From: Carex sylvatica
Taxonomy: Eukaryota; Streptophyta; Magnoliopsida; Poales; Cyperaceae
Direction of reading: 5' to 3'
NCBI GenBank assembly: GCA_964058845.1
Contig: CAXKVR010000150.1
Coordinates: 1 to 64,000, forward strand
Length of the DNA: 64,000 nt
Shown piece by piece: positions 22,379 through 34,828 of the stretch. Below the pieces are notes generated by a model. That model was given only the letters and a program-made list of their open reading frames with translations. It was not told the DNA's origin and did not search any database. How positions within the stretch are numbered: position 1 is the first letter of the stretch; each line of letters starts with the position of its first letter. The translations under genes and the position numbers were made by a program.

Positions 22379-22527
22379 TCAGACTCTATTTTGATTATTA
22401 AATATTGTTGCTTGGCAATTACATTATATAAAACAATTCAGCACTTAATAGCTTTCATTTAATATAGACATATACGAATTCTTTCAAACTCTCTATTCAT
22501 TAGTTTTTGTTATGAATAAAATATTAA

Positions 22528-22701
22528 TGTGGATGTCCATAACTCCTAACATTCATTCTCCACTACCCCACTACTATTGGAATTCATATCCACTACTATT
22601 GGAATTTATTTTTTCATTTATATGAATAAAGAAATTGCCATCTTTTTCCTCTTTATCTTATTTATTCTTTTTTTATGCTTGTTCATCTTTATTTTATAAC
22701 A
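22528..22701 (+). repeat. 5' LTR of a decayed copia element
   Basis: It begins TGTGGATGTCCATAACTCC and ends TTTTATAACA, followed by CGTTATTAGCACGAG, the LTR/primer-site sequence I associate with a common plant copia lineage. At 174 bp the LTR is short. The 3' partner was not found. Boundaries rest on this pattern and on TG..CA ends. Confidence 0.6.
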
Positions 22702-22914
22702 CGTTATTAGCACGAGAGCTCTACTAGTTGATTCGAAATAACTTTGATATATTTTATTTCAATTCCATTTAAATAAATAATGCTTATAGTAAGTAATTGT
22801 TAAATGGAATACGTTATCAATTTGTGTACATTTATTTTTAAGATTTTTAGTATGGTTCATATAATTTTATATGAAGTGCAATTTTTTTTAGTCTTCCGGT
22901 AGAAGCTCTAAAAA

Positions 22915-23630
22915 AAATCTTCCTGAAGAAGATATATATGATATAGAAAATTAATATGAAAAGATTTTAAGAAATCTTTATGAAGAAGAATTATATGATA
23001 TACAAATTTTGTATGATGTTCATTTTGTTATTTTTTCTCTCAATAATTTAATCTTCTCGAAGAAAATTTTCAAAATATATTAAGAGGTCTTCCTGAAAAA
23101 GATTTCAAGAGATATGAAGTTCTTCTTGAAGAAGAATTCGAGAAATTTTATATGATGCAAAAAAATTTATATGATGTTCATATTTTTATTTAATCTCTTC
23201 AAGAAGATTTTAAAATATATTAAGGTCTTCTTGAAGAAGATTTTAAGAAATTATATATGATCTGCAAAATTTATATCAAGTTCATATTAATTTTGTTTTT
23301 CAATAATTTATTCTTCCAGAAGAAGATTTCAGGAAAAAAAAAATTCAAGTAATCTTTCTGAAGAAGATTTATGCGACTCACAAAAATTAATATGAGAAGA
23401 TTTTAATATATCTTCTTGAAGAAGATTTCAATATATCTTCCTGAAGAAGAATTCAATAAGGTTTATATGATGTGAATTTTTTTTTAATAATTTAATTTTT
23501 TTCGAAGAAGATTTCAAGAAACATAATTTGTTCAAGAAAATTTCAGAAAAATCTATATGATGTGCAGATTTTACATGATGTTCATATTATTATTTTTTCA
23601 ATAATTTAATCTTCTTGAAGAAGATTCAAA
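22915..23630 (+). repeat. degenerate array of CTTCNTGAAGAAG repeats
   Basis: About a dozen copies of (T)CTTC(T/C)TGAAGAAGAT(T) lie at irregular 25-90-base spacing (for example 22918, 23121, 23226, 23411, 23436, 23611), separated by TATATGATGTTCAT-type sequence. Each copy is a palindrome. In one frame it reads LPEEDLYD or LLEEDF, so this may be a decayed coding repeat in the gag region of the copia element. Confidence 0.75.
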
Positions 23631-23639
23631 AAATATTCT

Positions 23640-24860
23640 GGGTTGATTTATTATCTCTTTGTAGTTGTTGAGCAAAATATTTCAATTGGTTCTACATCAT
23701 TTCTTGAAGTAAATGTAGCAATATATAATAATTTTGGATAAATTCGTCACATGGACAAAATCAAGGGTATTATCATGGTGACAATTCCAAAAACACATTT
23801 TCACCAGAAGTGGAAACATAACGAAGAAAATAATAAAAAAGAGAACATAAATAAATAATAATAAACATGAATATTCATGTTATCGTTGGTCACATACCTG
23901 TAGTACGTCAAAACACTATGTTCATCTATTGCAAGCATCATTAAAAATATATATATATTTGAGACAAAAATTTTATTTGTGAATGTGATCTCAATTTACC
24001 AAAAATGATATTACTCATTTGAAGATGTTGATTTGCTAACGAAAAAATTAATATATTAGATAAAGCGTCATTATTATAACTTCTCTCAAGTAATTCATAT
24101 TAGATGAATGTCTAAACTTACCACATATGATATTGTAATTCGTATTGTATTTGTATATTAAAGACATTCATTTTTGTTTATTTTTTATTTTGTTGCTTAT
24201 CTCATTTTTTTTAAGAAAAGGGATAACTGAGTTCTTAGTTCAAAATATTCTTATTGAAATAAATGTATTAATTCACTGTTTATATTTCTTCTTTTCTATT
24301 ATTTTTAAGACCTTTATAAATATTAAAAAAGAAATAACTTAACAATATAACATCAGTAAATAAAAGACTTTGTATATCCTTCCAATAAAATAAGATCTAC
24401 TATAAGATTTTGTATGGTCGACATTTAAAAAAAATGTTTTGCATTTCTGTTTCTATCGTTTAAATTTAGAATTTATTATCACTAATGTGTCTGCATTATA
24501 CTATTATTTATTATAAGATAATGCTTATACTCAATAATTTACAGTAATCGTAAGTATGGCTTACCAAAAGAGAAATGCATAAATATGTATGTTTTTGCTT
24601 CTATATTTGTATATATGAAGAATCTATTAATGTGCATGAATGATGAAAAATTGATTGAAGGCTTTGAAAGAGCAATATTGTTGTTATATGGAGGAATACA
24701 ACTTTATATTGATGTTGCATTAAGAATATCCGCCGAAATGGATATTATGCTGAGACAGCTAATGTTGAATATATGTAAGAAAAAAAACAATGCTTATTAA
24801 AAATAAATTGCATATGTTTTCCTCTAACTTGTACAGCTCATATTTTAGTACAATTGAAGC
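23640..24860. other. decayed copia interior, no readable protein
   Basis: It lies between the repeat array and the first recognisable integrase fragment. Very AT-rich, with short open frames (for example 24585-24800) that match nothing I know. Confidence 0.4.
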
Positions 24861-27100
24861 ACATGTTATTATAAAACAACAGTTTACAGATAATAATATG
24901 CTTATAGTTTGATATGAATGGTTGGGCCATTTCGGATCAATAATGATGCGAAAAATAATAGATAATTAATGTGAACAATAATCAAAGAACCAGAAGATTT
25001 TTTAATCTGATGAACTTTTATGTGTTGATTTTATTTCTAGAACGTATATAATATGATATTTGTCGAACATTATATCCAACATGTGAACCATTTGAATATG
25101 TTATGGTTTTAATTGATGCATCAACAAGATGGTCACATATATATTTATTATCAAATCGCAACCTGGCGTTTGCGAGATTACTTGCTCAATTGATTTAATT
25201 AAAGAGCATAATTTTATGATTATACAATTATGAAAATACGTCTAGATAATGTTGAAATTAATGGTGAAAATCATGTAGATGTTCGTATATAAAAAGAAGA
25301 TATGATATTTTATATGCAACAAAACTAATTCGCATCATGCCAACTAGTTATTATAAAGCTTCCCCTTATAATTGGTTTTTGGTCACATACCTAATATTTT
25401 CCATATAATAATTTTTTAATGTGCGGTATATGTTCTAATTACTCCACCACAATGCACTAAAATGAGATATCAAAGAAAGTTGAGAATTTATATTGAATTT
25501 GAATATCCATATATAATAGATTATCTAGAATCATTGATGAGAGATTTATTGATGGATAATTTTCTCGGTTGTGATTTTGATAAATAAAAAAAAAAATTCC
25601 CAACCATAGCGGGAGAAAGCTATCAGCTGGAAAAAAAATATATTAGTATGAATTATTATTGTCTTATTTTGATCCTCGTACTAAAGAATGTGAACTAAAT
25701 ATTCAAAAGATAATTCATTTGCAAAGTGAATCAATTGCCAGACACATTCACAGACTCAAAGAAAGTGACCAAATCACATGTACCAGCTGCCAATGCTCCA
25801 ATTAAAGTCGGTGTCCCTGTTGGACAAACTAATTATAACACGCATGAAGCGTGGAAAAGCAATCGGTTCCAAAGATTAAAAAGAAAAAAAATCTCAAAAA
25901 AAGGAGCAAAGAATAAAAATGGTCAAGTCGAGGATATGATAATTTTAGATAAAACTCCAGAAGAGAATAAAATTATAAGTAATATTGGAGTTCAAGCAGA
26001 AACTCAGGTATCTGAAATTTATGAAAATAAAGAGATCTCGATAAATTATATCATGAATGGAAGAAGATGGAACCGAGATAAAATTAAAATCAATGATATT
26101 TTTTTGTATATAATATAGCGCTAAATATAATAAATATTGAGGATCATGACTAGAAGTCTATTAAACAATGTCGACAAAGAAATGATTGGCCAAAATAGAA
26201 AGGTGCAATTGAGGCATAGTTAAACTCTCTTGAAAAATGAAAAACTTTTGGACCTGTTGTCCTAATACCTGAATGTGTAAACATTAGTAGGATATAAATG
26301 ATTATTTACGCGAAAAAGAAATGAGAAGGGTGAAATTGTAAGATATAAAGCACTGCTTGTCACCCGAGATTTTTTCGCAAAGACTTGTAATTGATTATGG
26401 ACAACCATACTCACTTGTGGTGGATGCAATAACTTTTTGAAACATAATTAGTCTAGCAGTGCATGAAGGACTTAATTTGCACCTAATGAATATTGTTACA
26501 GCCTATTTAAATGGCTCGCTTGATAATGATATTTATATGAAAATCTCTGAAGGATTTAAGATGTCTGAAGCATGTAATTTAGGTTTTTGAGAACATTATT
26601 CAGTTAAATTGAATAAAACTTTATATCGATTAAAGAAATATGGACGCATATGCTATAATCATTTAAGTGAATATTTATTGAAACATGGATATAAGAATGA
26701 TACGATCTATCCATGTATTTTCATGAAAAGATATATAAATAATTTTGTTATAATTGCAGTTTATGTTGACTATCTAATCATCATTGGAACTCCTGAAGAG
26801 CTTCCAAAAATAATAAATTATTTAAAGGAAGAATTTGAGATGAAAGATCTTGGGAGAATAAAATTTTGCATTAGATTCCAAATCGAACATTTAAAAATAA
26901 TATTTTTATGCATCAAGAAAATTATATTGCAAGAGTGCTGAAATAATTTTATCCATTAAGCACTCCGATGGTTGTAAGATCTTTAGATGTGAATAAATAT
27001 CTTTTTAGACCTCGAGAAAATGATGAAGAACTATTTGGTTCTGAAGTACCATGCCTTAGTACAATATGAGCACTTATGTATCTTAATGGACATACAATAC
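24860..27100 (+). pseudogene. decayed copia pol
   Basis: Plus-strand fragments in copia order: WLGHFGS-MMRKIID (pre-integrase) near 24925; EPFEYVMVLIDASTRWSHIYLLS (integrase core) near 25085; KMRYQRKLRIYIEFEYPYIIDYLE near 25460; an acidic/basic linker ORF at 25726-26118; RT fragments ITFxNIISLAVHEGLNLHLMN and AYLNGSLDNDIYMKISEGFKM near 26430-26570; and an open RT segment 26609-26941 in which the YVDD motif has become YVDY. Many stops and shifts intervene. It is cut at 27100 by the LTR element at 27101-30314, and I could not find its continuation beyond 30319. Confidence 0.85.
27096..27100. repeat. target-site duplication AATAC, left
   Basis: Repeated at 30315-30319, outside the second LTR. 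Confidence 0.85.
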
Positions 27101-28107
27101 TGTTATTCTAGCAATAATCTTTTTCGTTTATTTGACTAATTTGTAAAAATATAAAATTCTTAAATTTTATGATTTCTTCTATTTTCAGAGTTATGAAGGT
27201 TCAAGCTAATTGAAATTGCAATGTGAATTGCTTGAACTGAAAAAATCATGAAGACACTTATCGAGATTTTAAATTATAATATTTTAAACTTGGTAAAGTG
27301 TGTTTGATGTTGTTTCAACATGATACAAATGTTGGTAATATTTGTAAAACGTTATAACGATTTAACCTGTAAGAAAATGCTAAGGGGCAGCTTGATCAAA
27401 TAAAGATTTAACCTCAAACGTTACAGATATTTTATAAACGTTGTAACGTTTTAATTAAATTTGTGTTTCTAAAAATTCTATTTTTGATCAAGTTTTACAG
27501 AGCCAAATCATTGTGAATGTTTTATAAATATTGGTAATATTTTGATCGATCTCACAGAAAAAAAATCTAAATTCAAATTGAACTAAAACGTTATAACGTT
27601 TTATCAAATGTCTGTAACATTTTAAGTCAAATTGCTCTTTCTGGAGCTGTCTCTATAAATATAGCAGTGTGGTCTCTTCCCCACTGATCCTAGCTGACCC
27701 TAATATTTCAAATAGAGATTTTTCTGTAAGCTTGATTCCTCCATTGTTAATTGAGCTTAAAACTTCAATATCTCTCAAACAACCTCAAACCCACTTCACT
27801 AATCTTGAGTTAGATTTGGAGCGTTTCTCTTGAGAATCTAAACTTGAGACCTTGTTCTCTCTTTGAGTTGGTCGTGTGACTTTCCGAAGGTTTTTTAAGG
27901 GCTCACCGGTTTACAAGTTGTAATAATTTCTCGTTGGGTATAGAAAGACACACCTAGAAGAGGTTGCGATGCCCCGGAGACGTAGGCCTTTGATTTGCCA
28001 AACTCTGTTATCACCCTGCGTGTCAAATTTCTCTAAACTCATCTATTTATCTTTAATTATAATTATTTTCAGTTTTTAGATTAATTAGTGGTGCACTAAG
28101 TTTAACA
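27101..28107 (+). repeat. 5' LTR (1,007 bp) with CGTT/AACG palindromes
   Basis: Starts TGTTATTCTAGC and ends AAGTTTAACA. A TATA-like TCTATAAATA lies near 27650. Between about 27340 and 27635 there are repeated words of the type AACGTTATAACG and AACGTTGTAACG. Near the 3' side is the GTGTGACTTTCCGAAGG...GACGTAGGCC segment, also seen reversed at 43680-43820. Confidence 0.9.
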
Positions 28108-28172
28108 AAGTAATATCAGAGCAAGTTACCCAAGTTAAGACTCACTTAATTTGAGTTAGATCAACTTGGAAA

Positions 28173-28740
28173 ATGACACCCTATAGATGTGTGAAAGAAC
28201 CTCCAATTTTTGGTAATACAACCAACAATTTTAGTTATTGGAAAAATCATATGATTTATTTTTTCAAAACCTATGAGGTTTGGAATATTGTAGAAAATGA
28301 GTTTGTACCGAAAATTAATGACAATAATGATTTCACCGCCACATTCAAACTTGAAAAGCAAAAAAACCTAATTGCAATAAATTATATAATTAATTCAGTT
28401 AGTGAATCTATCTTATCATTAATTAATAATTCATATAGTGTCCATGAAATATGGGAGGATCTAATCAATCGATTTGAAGTAAACACTCAAATTAAAATGA
28501 GTAAGACAAAGATGAATGAAAACCATCTCAACATTTGCGTTGATGGCAAATGTAGATGAAGATCCCTTGGCAATTGATGTGGACTCAATTATTGCAAGCA
28601 AGAATATCACCAATGAGACCACTATCAAATTTCTCAAGGACCTTGTCAAATCAAGGAACATCAACAAAGAAGGTGGTGAAATCGAAGCCTCAACTAGCTC
28701 CGCTATGAACTTATCTCTTAGGTTGCATGTTTTAATTTGA
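28173..28740 (+). pseudogene. gag fragment of the LTR element
   Basis: Codons 28173-28559 give a copia-type gag N-terminus: PPIFGNTTNNFSYWKNHMIYFFKTYEVWNIVE, then an AINYIINSVSESILSLI helix and VHEIWEDLINRFE. The frame ends at a TGA; an overlapping frame, 28516-28740, continues with MKTISTFALMANVDEDPLAIDVD and an asparagine/serine-rich tail. No zinc knuckle and no pol follow. The product would be a capsid-like fragment only. Confidence 0.75.
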
Positions 28741-29290
28741 ACTTTAATTTATCCTTAAATTGATGTTTAAATTGCTTAACTTATTTTGAATTGCTTGATT
28801 GTATGTTATGTTGATGAATTCTATAATTTGTTAACTTGTTAAGGGTTAAATTACAAAAGTATTGAATACATGCATTTCTTTACTTTGAATGCTTAGTGAT
28901 TGTTGTTGATATGCATGAGATGTAGGAAATTGAATTGAATTGCTATGAGTCATATGTGATATGCAAAATTGTTAAGATTTTGATTGAAAATTGCTCTTTG
29001 AAATGATTGTGTCAAAATGACTTGTATTTTGAAAGATTAATTCCTCAATTTCTATTACTTGTGATTTATCATTCATACATTAATAAATTGAAGGAGAGTG
29101 CATATTTTGAGGGGGAGCACTTTGAAAATGTCCTTATTTTTCTCTCTTTCGTCAATTTTCAAAAAGGGAGAGAAATTGGTACCAAATGCTACACATACAA
29201 AATAACAATTGGGTAAATCAAATTGAAAAAATTTTGATTTATGCGCTTAATCGCATTGTATATTTTTGCAAATTGTCAAAAGGGAAAGAT

Positions 29291-30314
29291 TGTTGTTCTA
29301 GCAATAATCTTTTTAATTTATTTGACTAATTTGTAAAAACATACAATTATTAAATTTTACGATATCTTCTATTTTTAGAGTTATGCAGGTTCAAGCTAAT
29401 TAGAATTGCAATATGGATTGCTTGAACTGATGAAATCATGAAGACACTTATCAATATTTTAAATTATAATAATTTAAACTTGGTAAAGTGTGTTTGATAT
29501 TGTTTCAACATGATACAAACATTGGTAACATTTGTAAAACGTTATAACAATTTAACTTGTAAGAAAACGCTAAGAGACAGCTTGATCAAACACAGATTTA
29601 ATCTCAAATGTTACAAACATTTTATAAACATTGTAACGTTTTAATTAAATTTGTATTTCCAAAAAAATATGTTTTTGATCAAGTTTTACAGAGCCAAATC
29701 GTTGTAAATGTTTTATAAACGTTGGTAACGTTATGATCGATCTCACAGAAAAAAAAACCTAAATTCAAATTGAGCTAAAACGTTATAGTATTTTATCAAA
29801 CGTCTGTAACGTTTTAAGTCAAATTGCTCTTTCTGGAGTTGTCTCTATAAATAGAGCAGTGGGGTCTCTTCCCCACTGATCCTAGCTGACCCTAATATTT
29901 CAAAAAAAGATTTTTATGTGAGCTTGATTCATCCATTGTTGATTGAGCTTGAAATTTCAATATCTCTCAAAAAACCTCAAATTCACTTCACTGATCTTGA
30001 GTTAGATTATGTTGGAGTGAGATTTAGAGTGTTTCTCTTGAGAATCTAAACTTGAGACCTTGTTCTCTCTTTGAGTTGGCCGTGTGACTTTCCGAAGATT
30101 TTGTAAGGACTCACCGGTTCACAAGTTATAATCCTTTCTCGTTGGGTATAGAAAGGCACACCTAGAAGAGATTGCGACGCCCCAAAGACGTAGGCCTTTG
30201 ATTTGCCGAACTCCGTTATCACACACGTGTCAAATTTTTCTAAACTCATCTATTTACCTTTAATTGTAATTATTTTCAATTTTTAGAGTAATTAGTGGTG
30301 CACTAAGTTTAACA
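29291..30314 (+). repeat. 3' LTR (1,024 bp)
   Basis: Begins TGTTGTTCTAGC and ends AAGTTTAACA; collinear with 27101-28107 with many substitutions and small indels. The same CGTT/AACG palindromic zone is present at about 29530-29815. Confidence 0.9.
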
Positions 30315-30319
30315 AATAC

Positions 30320-31520
30320 ATGTGAAGGATTTCATGATGTGGTAAGGTGGTAAAATAAAAAAAAATTAACCCTCTTACGGATATACTTTGTTATGCTAAT
30401 TTTTATTCATTCAATTCATATGCACAAATAATTATCTACTAATGCATTCATTCATCATAAATCTATCTACTAAAGGTGATTTGGATATACCTCTACCAAA
30501 TATCAATTTGGTAAATAGAGAGAAGTCAAATTTTCTTCTAGGTCTCTTGGATATCTTCGTTTGTCGAAACGGTCTCCTAGTGTTCACCTTGAACTAAACA
30601 AAGATTAGAAAGACCTTCCTAGAGATCTTAATCTAATCTAAGCTTAGAACCTAGTGAATAAACCTTCTTGTTCTTCTAATAATTCTTCATTAGAGAAACT
30701 AATAATATGAGAGGAAGAGAGGTGGCAGCTAGGAGGGAGAGGAAGAGAAGGAAATAAATTTTCAGAAAATTACTTACTTTTTTTTAATACATTCTCTACC
30801 TCTTCTTATATACAAATATACTAGGGTTTCCATTGTGTAACATTCCTAGTATAATTCTCCTTATTAAAAGAGCCAACCCTAGTTGTTGCTACAGTGCGCG
30901 CTACAGTAACTGCTACAATACCAACTTCAACTCATACTAATTTTGGACTTTAATAAACTTATGTTATAACAATGTTTTGCATATTATTATATTCATGTGT
31001 CATGTTTATTATACTATATAATATGCACCATATTATACCAAATAATATATATACACACTTCTCATAAGTTTATCTTCGTTCGAAGCAGTCATGATATTTA
31101 TTTATCATATGTATATTATTTCATGTATGAAACAATATACATCATATAAAAAAATATCCTTCTTGTTTCTCGTTCAGTTGGTGTGACCTATATGGAGGAT
31201 CTGTGTTATGTTGGCAATGGCATAAAATATTTTATTACCATAAACTATAAGAGGTATTTTAGCTATACATTATAGTTACCCAAATAACATAGATGTAAAG
31301 TATCATTTTACAATACATGATCCTTTAAAGTAATGTTACAAATAACATTACTTGTGTCCATTCCTTGCCACATGATATTATGAATAACATACAAAGTCGG
31401 ACTGTGTCATCTTTGTATTATATTCTTTTTTTGGTCTCTTAAGTAAATTATAAATATATAACTGCACTTCAGTTATATTGCATGCATTATAAATATAAAG
31501 GATTTTTGTGCGTATTTTAA
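30320..31520. other. intergenic, nothing recognised
   Basis: AT-rich sequence without a readable protein. A small inverted pair TCTCTACCAAAT/ATTTGGTAAATAGAGA occurs near 30490-30520. No gene supported. Confidence 0.35.
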
Positions 31521-31529
31521 TGCACTATT

Positions 31530-31785
31530 TTGCTCATTTTTTGATCACTTGACTTGATAGTAAATAAATTTGAAACTTAATTTTTTTTATATGGAAACGA
31601 AGCTCTCGTTAAGAAAAGTGGTTTCAACAGTTTGGATTTATCATTTCTTTGACCACTCGACTGTGTAACAAATAAACTCGAAACTTTCAAAATTTTGCAT
31701 GTATATGCATCACTCATGAAGTACATGGATTTCAACGGTTTGGATTCGGCGTATGAAATTGATCCGATGAACTATCACACCCTAG
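31530..31785. repeat. two half-copies of the 21998 MITE family in direct orientation
   Basis: 31540-31650 and 31665-31785 both resemble the right arm of the foldback MITE at 21998-22378 (CACTTGACTTGATA..AAATAAATT, ATGAAGTACATGGATTTCAACGG-type sequence, GGTTTGGATT). The halves run in the same direction rather than inverted. Confidence 0.5.
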
Positions 31786-31812
31786 CTTTACTATATATAT
31801 ATATATATATAT

Positions 31813-32231
31813 AGAGTAAGTCTACCATACATTGCAATGCATAGGCACCTCTATGCATTGGACTATAAATCACCATATTCAAAGTCCAAATGACCGATCC
31901 AAACCGTTCATCTTATTCTCCATATTAATATGTGCTTGGAGACCAAATTTTATATTTTTTGGAATTTTTTTACTATTTATTAAGTCACTTTGAAAATTAC
32001 TGATCCAACGGTGCCTTTTGATTTTACTGTAACCGTTGGATCAGCAATTTTCAATGTGGCTTAATAAATAGTAAAAAAATTCCAAAAAATGTAAAATTTG
32101 GTCTCCAAGCACATATTAATATGGAGAACAAGATGAACGGTTTGGATCGGTCATTTGGACTTTGAATATGGTGATTTATAGTCCAATGCATAGAGGTGCC
32201 TATGCATTGCAATGTATGGTAGACTTACTCT
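31813..32231. mobile_element. near-perfect palindromic MITE A flanked by (TA)n
   Basis: 419 bp. AGAGTAAGTCTACCATAC at the left pairs with GTATGGTAGACTTACTCT at the right, and pairing continues to the centre (CCAACGGT..ACCGTTGG). (TA)n runs of ~20 bases flank it on both sides (31792-31812 and 32231-32250). No ORF. A transcript would form a ~200-bp hairpin. Confidence 0.88.
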
Positions 32232-32250
32232 ATATATATATATATATATA

Positions 32251-32677
32251 AGAGGTTGGCTACTATGCTTATATAAGCATATCCCCACATATGCTTATAA
32301 CTCATTTTTGTGCTTCCAATGCCCAAATGGTCGATCGGAACCGTTCATCTTGTTCTCCATATTAATATGTTCTTGGAAACTAAATTTTACATTTTTCTGA
32401 ATTTTTTTACTATTTATTAAGCTACTTTGAAAATCGCTGATCCAACGGTGGCTGCACAAAACAGTAAAATCAGCAGCCACCGTTGGATTAATAATTTTCA
32501 AAGTGGCTTACTAAATAGTAAAAAAATTCAGAAAAATGTAAAATTTAGTTTCCAAGCACATATTAATATGGAGAACATGATGAACGGTTCAGATCGACCA
32601 TTTGGACATTGGAAGCACAAAAATGAGTTATAAGCATATGTGGGGATATGCTTATATAAGCATAGTAGCCAACCTCT
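32251..32677. mobile_element. near-perfect palindromic MITE B, adjacent to A
   Basis: 427 bp, ends AGAGGTTGGCTACTATGC and GCATAGTAGCCAACCTCT. The interior (AACCGTTCATCTTGTTCTCC, ATTAATATG, TACTATTTATTAAG, GATCCAACGGTGG) is homologous to MITE A, but the terminal ~60 bases are different. The two copies share the intervening (TA)10 run. Confidence 0.88.
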
Positions 32678-32689
32678 ATATATAATGTT

Positions 32690-33564
32690 GATAGATATTA
32701 CCAGTATAATAAAATCTTTTACTGTAGTATTTTTTTAAAAAAAATCTAAAGATGTGATGAAAATAAATCATATAATAATAATATAATAATATGAGAGAAA
32801 CATATTTTAAGCAAATAATATATTTTATAAAATATAACCTTTAAGGAAAAGAGAGAGAATCAATTTAACAAAAAAAAAACTTCAAACTTAATGAAGGATA
32901 AAATTGTCTATACACTAGAATTAGTAAATTTAATATCACTACTCCAAATCCTATTGGGGATGTTAGGCAAGGACTCCATCTGATTAAATTTTTAATTCTT
33001 ATTAAGGAACATTTATTTTAGTAAAATTAAGAATAAAGACTTAATATGAGTAAAATATAAATTATAGTGTATAAATAACTAAGTATCCTTACATATTTGT
33101 TCAATTTTAATAACCTTGCACGTTGACCAGTCTTCTCACCATTAATCAGAAAAATGTCATGTATACATAATCACATTACATGCCTTTGGAAAGAAAGATA
33201 ATATCCCTTATATGAAAATTTCCTATTATGAGTTGGTAAATCAACCCAAAATCAGAAATTATACGGAAGGAAACCAAATTTCCAGGTTAAGTTACAAAAT
33301 AAGCCAGTAAGCTTTGCCTCAAAATTTAGCAATTTAAACTTACATTATACATCTTACTATTTATTTCAATCCAAAATCAGAGATAATTGATAGGGTCCAT
33401 AATTGTACTAAAAAAGACTAGGTTTTAACTTAGGAAATGATAAAAAAAATCTTGTGTAGATTAGAGTTTTCCATGAGAAACATGTTTCCTATTCTGATCC
33501 ATGATCAAAGAAAATTGAAATTGTCATGGTTCCTATTCTGATATCCGAGATACAGGGCTTCATT
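32690..33564. other. intergenic, nothing recognised
   Basis: AT-rich, no readable protein or paired repeat. Confidence 0.35.
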
Positions 33565-33572
33565 GCAACAAC

Positions 33573-33935
33573 CAGGGGCAGACCCAGTGTATACCAGAGG
33601 GGGCAGCCGCCCTCTTAGATTTTGAGTTTTAGTTGTAATCTATCGGTACTGATCGACTTTGTTCATTTCTAAAAAAAAATTTGCTTTTCTCTGAATGTTT
33701 GATTTGTAATTCGGGTTAAATTTAGTATTAAAATCAAAATAAATTTCTTGAAAAATTAGAATTGTAAGTTAAAACATTAGAAATTACAAGTCAGAGCATT
33801 GGAAAATATAAGTCAAATTAAGTATTGTTTTTTTTATCGAGTACCCAATTAGTTAATGGATTTAAATCCAATAAGCTATTTAAATTCGATTCGATATTTT
33901 TTTGTCCCCTGACGAAAATTCTGAATCCGCCCCTG
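33573..33935. mobile_element. hAT-like MITE with perfect 8-bp duplication
   Basis: GCAACAAC lies directly on both sides (33565-33572, 33936-33943). Ends CAGGGGCAGA and TCCGCCCCTG are inverted repeats (9/10). The 363-bp interior is non-coding. Older relatives are at 2312-2639 and, as a fragment, 1370-1480. Confidence 0.9.
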
Positions 33936-33943
33936 GCAACAAC

Positions 33944-34828
33944 CCCCATTTCTTTCTAATTTATTAAGTGAAACTTTGATATTGTAAAGGTCTTAATAAG
34001 AATGAACAACTTTTACATTTTCTAAAAGAAAACTGGCGCTAATTAATTAGTTCAGACAAAACAAAATATAATTTAGGCTTGGTAAACAAAAAAAGTCGGC
34101 TTTGATATTGAGCGTAATGCGAAATGTGTTTCTCTTCTCCAGTTGCATGAAATGCACCAAATGGTTCCAAAACAAAGTTATGGGCTGTCTACCACAAACA
34201 TAAAAATAAAAAAATCCATCACGATTTACAGGTGGGGATAAAGCAACGCACTCACATTTTCTCGTTCTAGATGAAATCCACTACTCCACCAGCTAGCCTG
34301 ATCATGACTTGTGGTCCCCACCTTTGCCTCTAGGAATCTGCCTTTTATTCTTCCCTCCTTTTGACTCGTTCCCAGTTCTGATTTCTGGACAAACATAAAT
34401 AATAGATCAATCACAGCCATGTCGGTATATGGTTTACCACCACGAGAAAATCCATGATAAGTAGTTAATAAAGCGAAATTACACAACCTGATTCAAAGAT
34501 GATGCCACAGGAAAACCGATTTGCAGTTGAGAAAAGTAATGAATAAGATCAAATGTGTCACCTCCTACACACTGGCAGTGCACTGGCAGGGAAGCCGTGT
34601 TCATGCTTCAAGTCTTAGTTGACTAGTTTGCCTCAGCTATGGCTCATATCTCTCTCTAAACAGCACATAGTTGCTCTTCCCTCGAGTGTTGGTTCTAGTG
34701 ACTTCTGTCTCTTTTTGATGCTCTTAGGTTTTACTGGTAATCCCTTCTACTCCACTGATTTGGTATATATTCAGATCAACCTTGTGCTCAATTTCCATCA
34801 ATAATCTCAAAAAACAAGACCCCAAAAA
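33944..34828 (+). promoter_or_regulatory. upstream region of the malectin-like gene
   Basis: No gene is supported here. A TATATA word at about 34762-34768 lies ~65 bases before the ATG at 34829, a plausible core promoter. A further ATG at 34619 opens a short frame without protein character. Confidence 0.35.

Larger units (their letters stand above)
27101..30314 (+). mobile_element. non-autonomous copia-type LTR element with ~1-kb LTRs
   Basis: 5' LTR 27101-28107, primer-site-like GTAATATCAGAGC at 28110-28122, a 1.18-kb interior with only a gag fragment, purine tract AAAAGGGAAAGAT, then 3' LTR 29291-30314; AATAC duplicated on both sides. It lacks protease, integrase, RT and RNase H. The LTRs differ at many positions, so the insertion is clearly older than those at 3114 and 57511, but younger than the copia wreck it interrupts. 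The long LTRs and short gag-only interior suggest a SIRE/Maximus-related parasite of a full-length element (inference). Confidence 0.9.

Noticed and set aside
24585..24800. 71-codon plus-strand frame
   Set aside because: No similarity to copia or host proteins; lies in an AT-rich decayed element.
32295..32633. Two nearly identical 68-codon frames on opposite strands
   Set aside because: They are the two arms of palindromic MITE B.
34226..34486. 86-codon minus-strand frame upstream of the malectin gene
   Set aside because: No recognisable domain and no support from splice sites or neighbouring frames.
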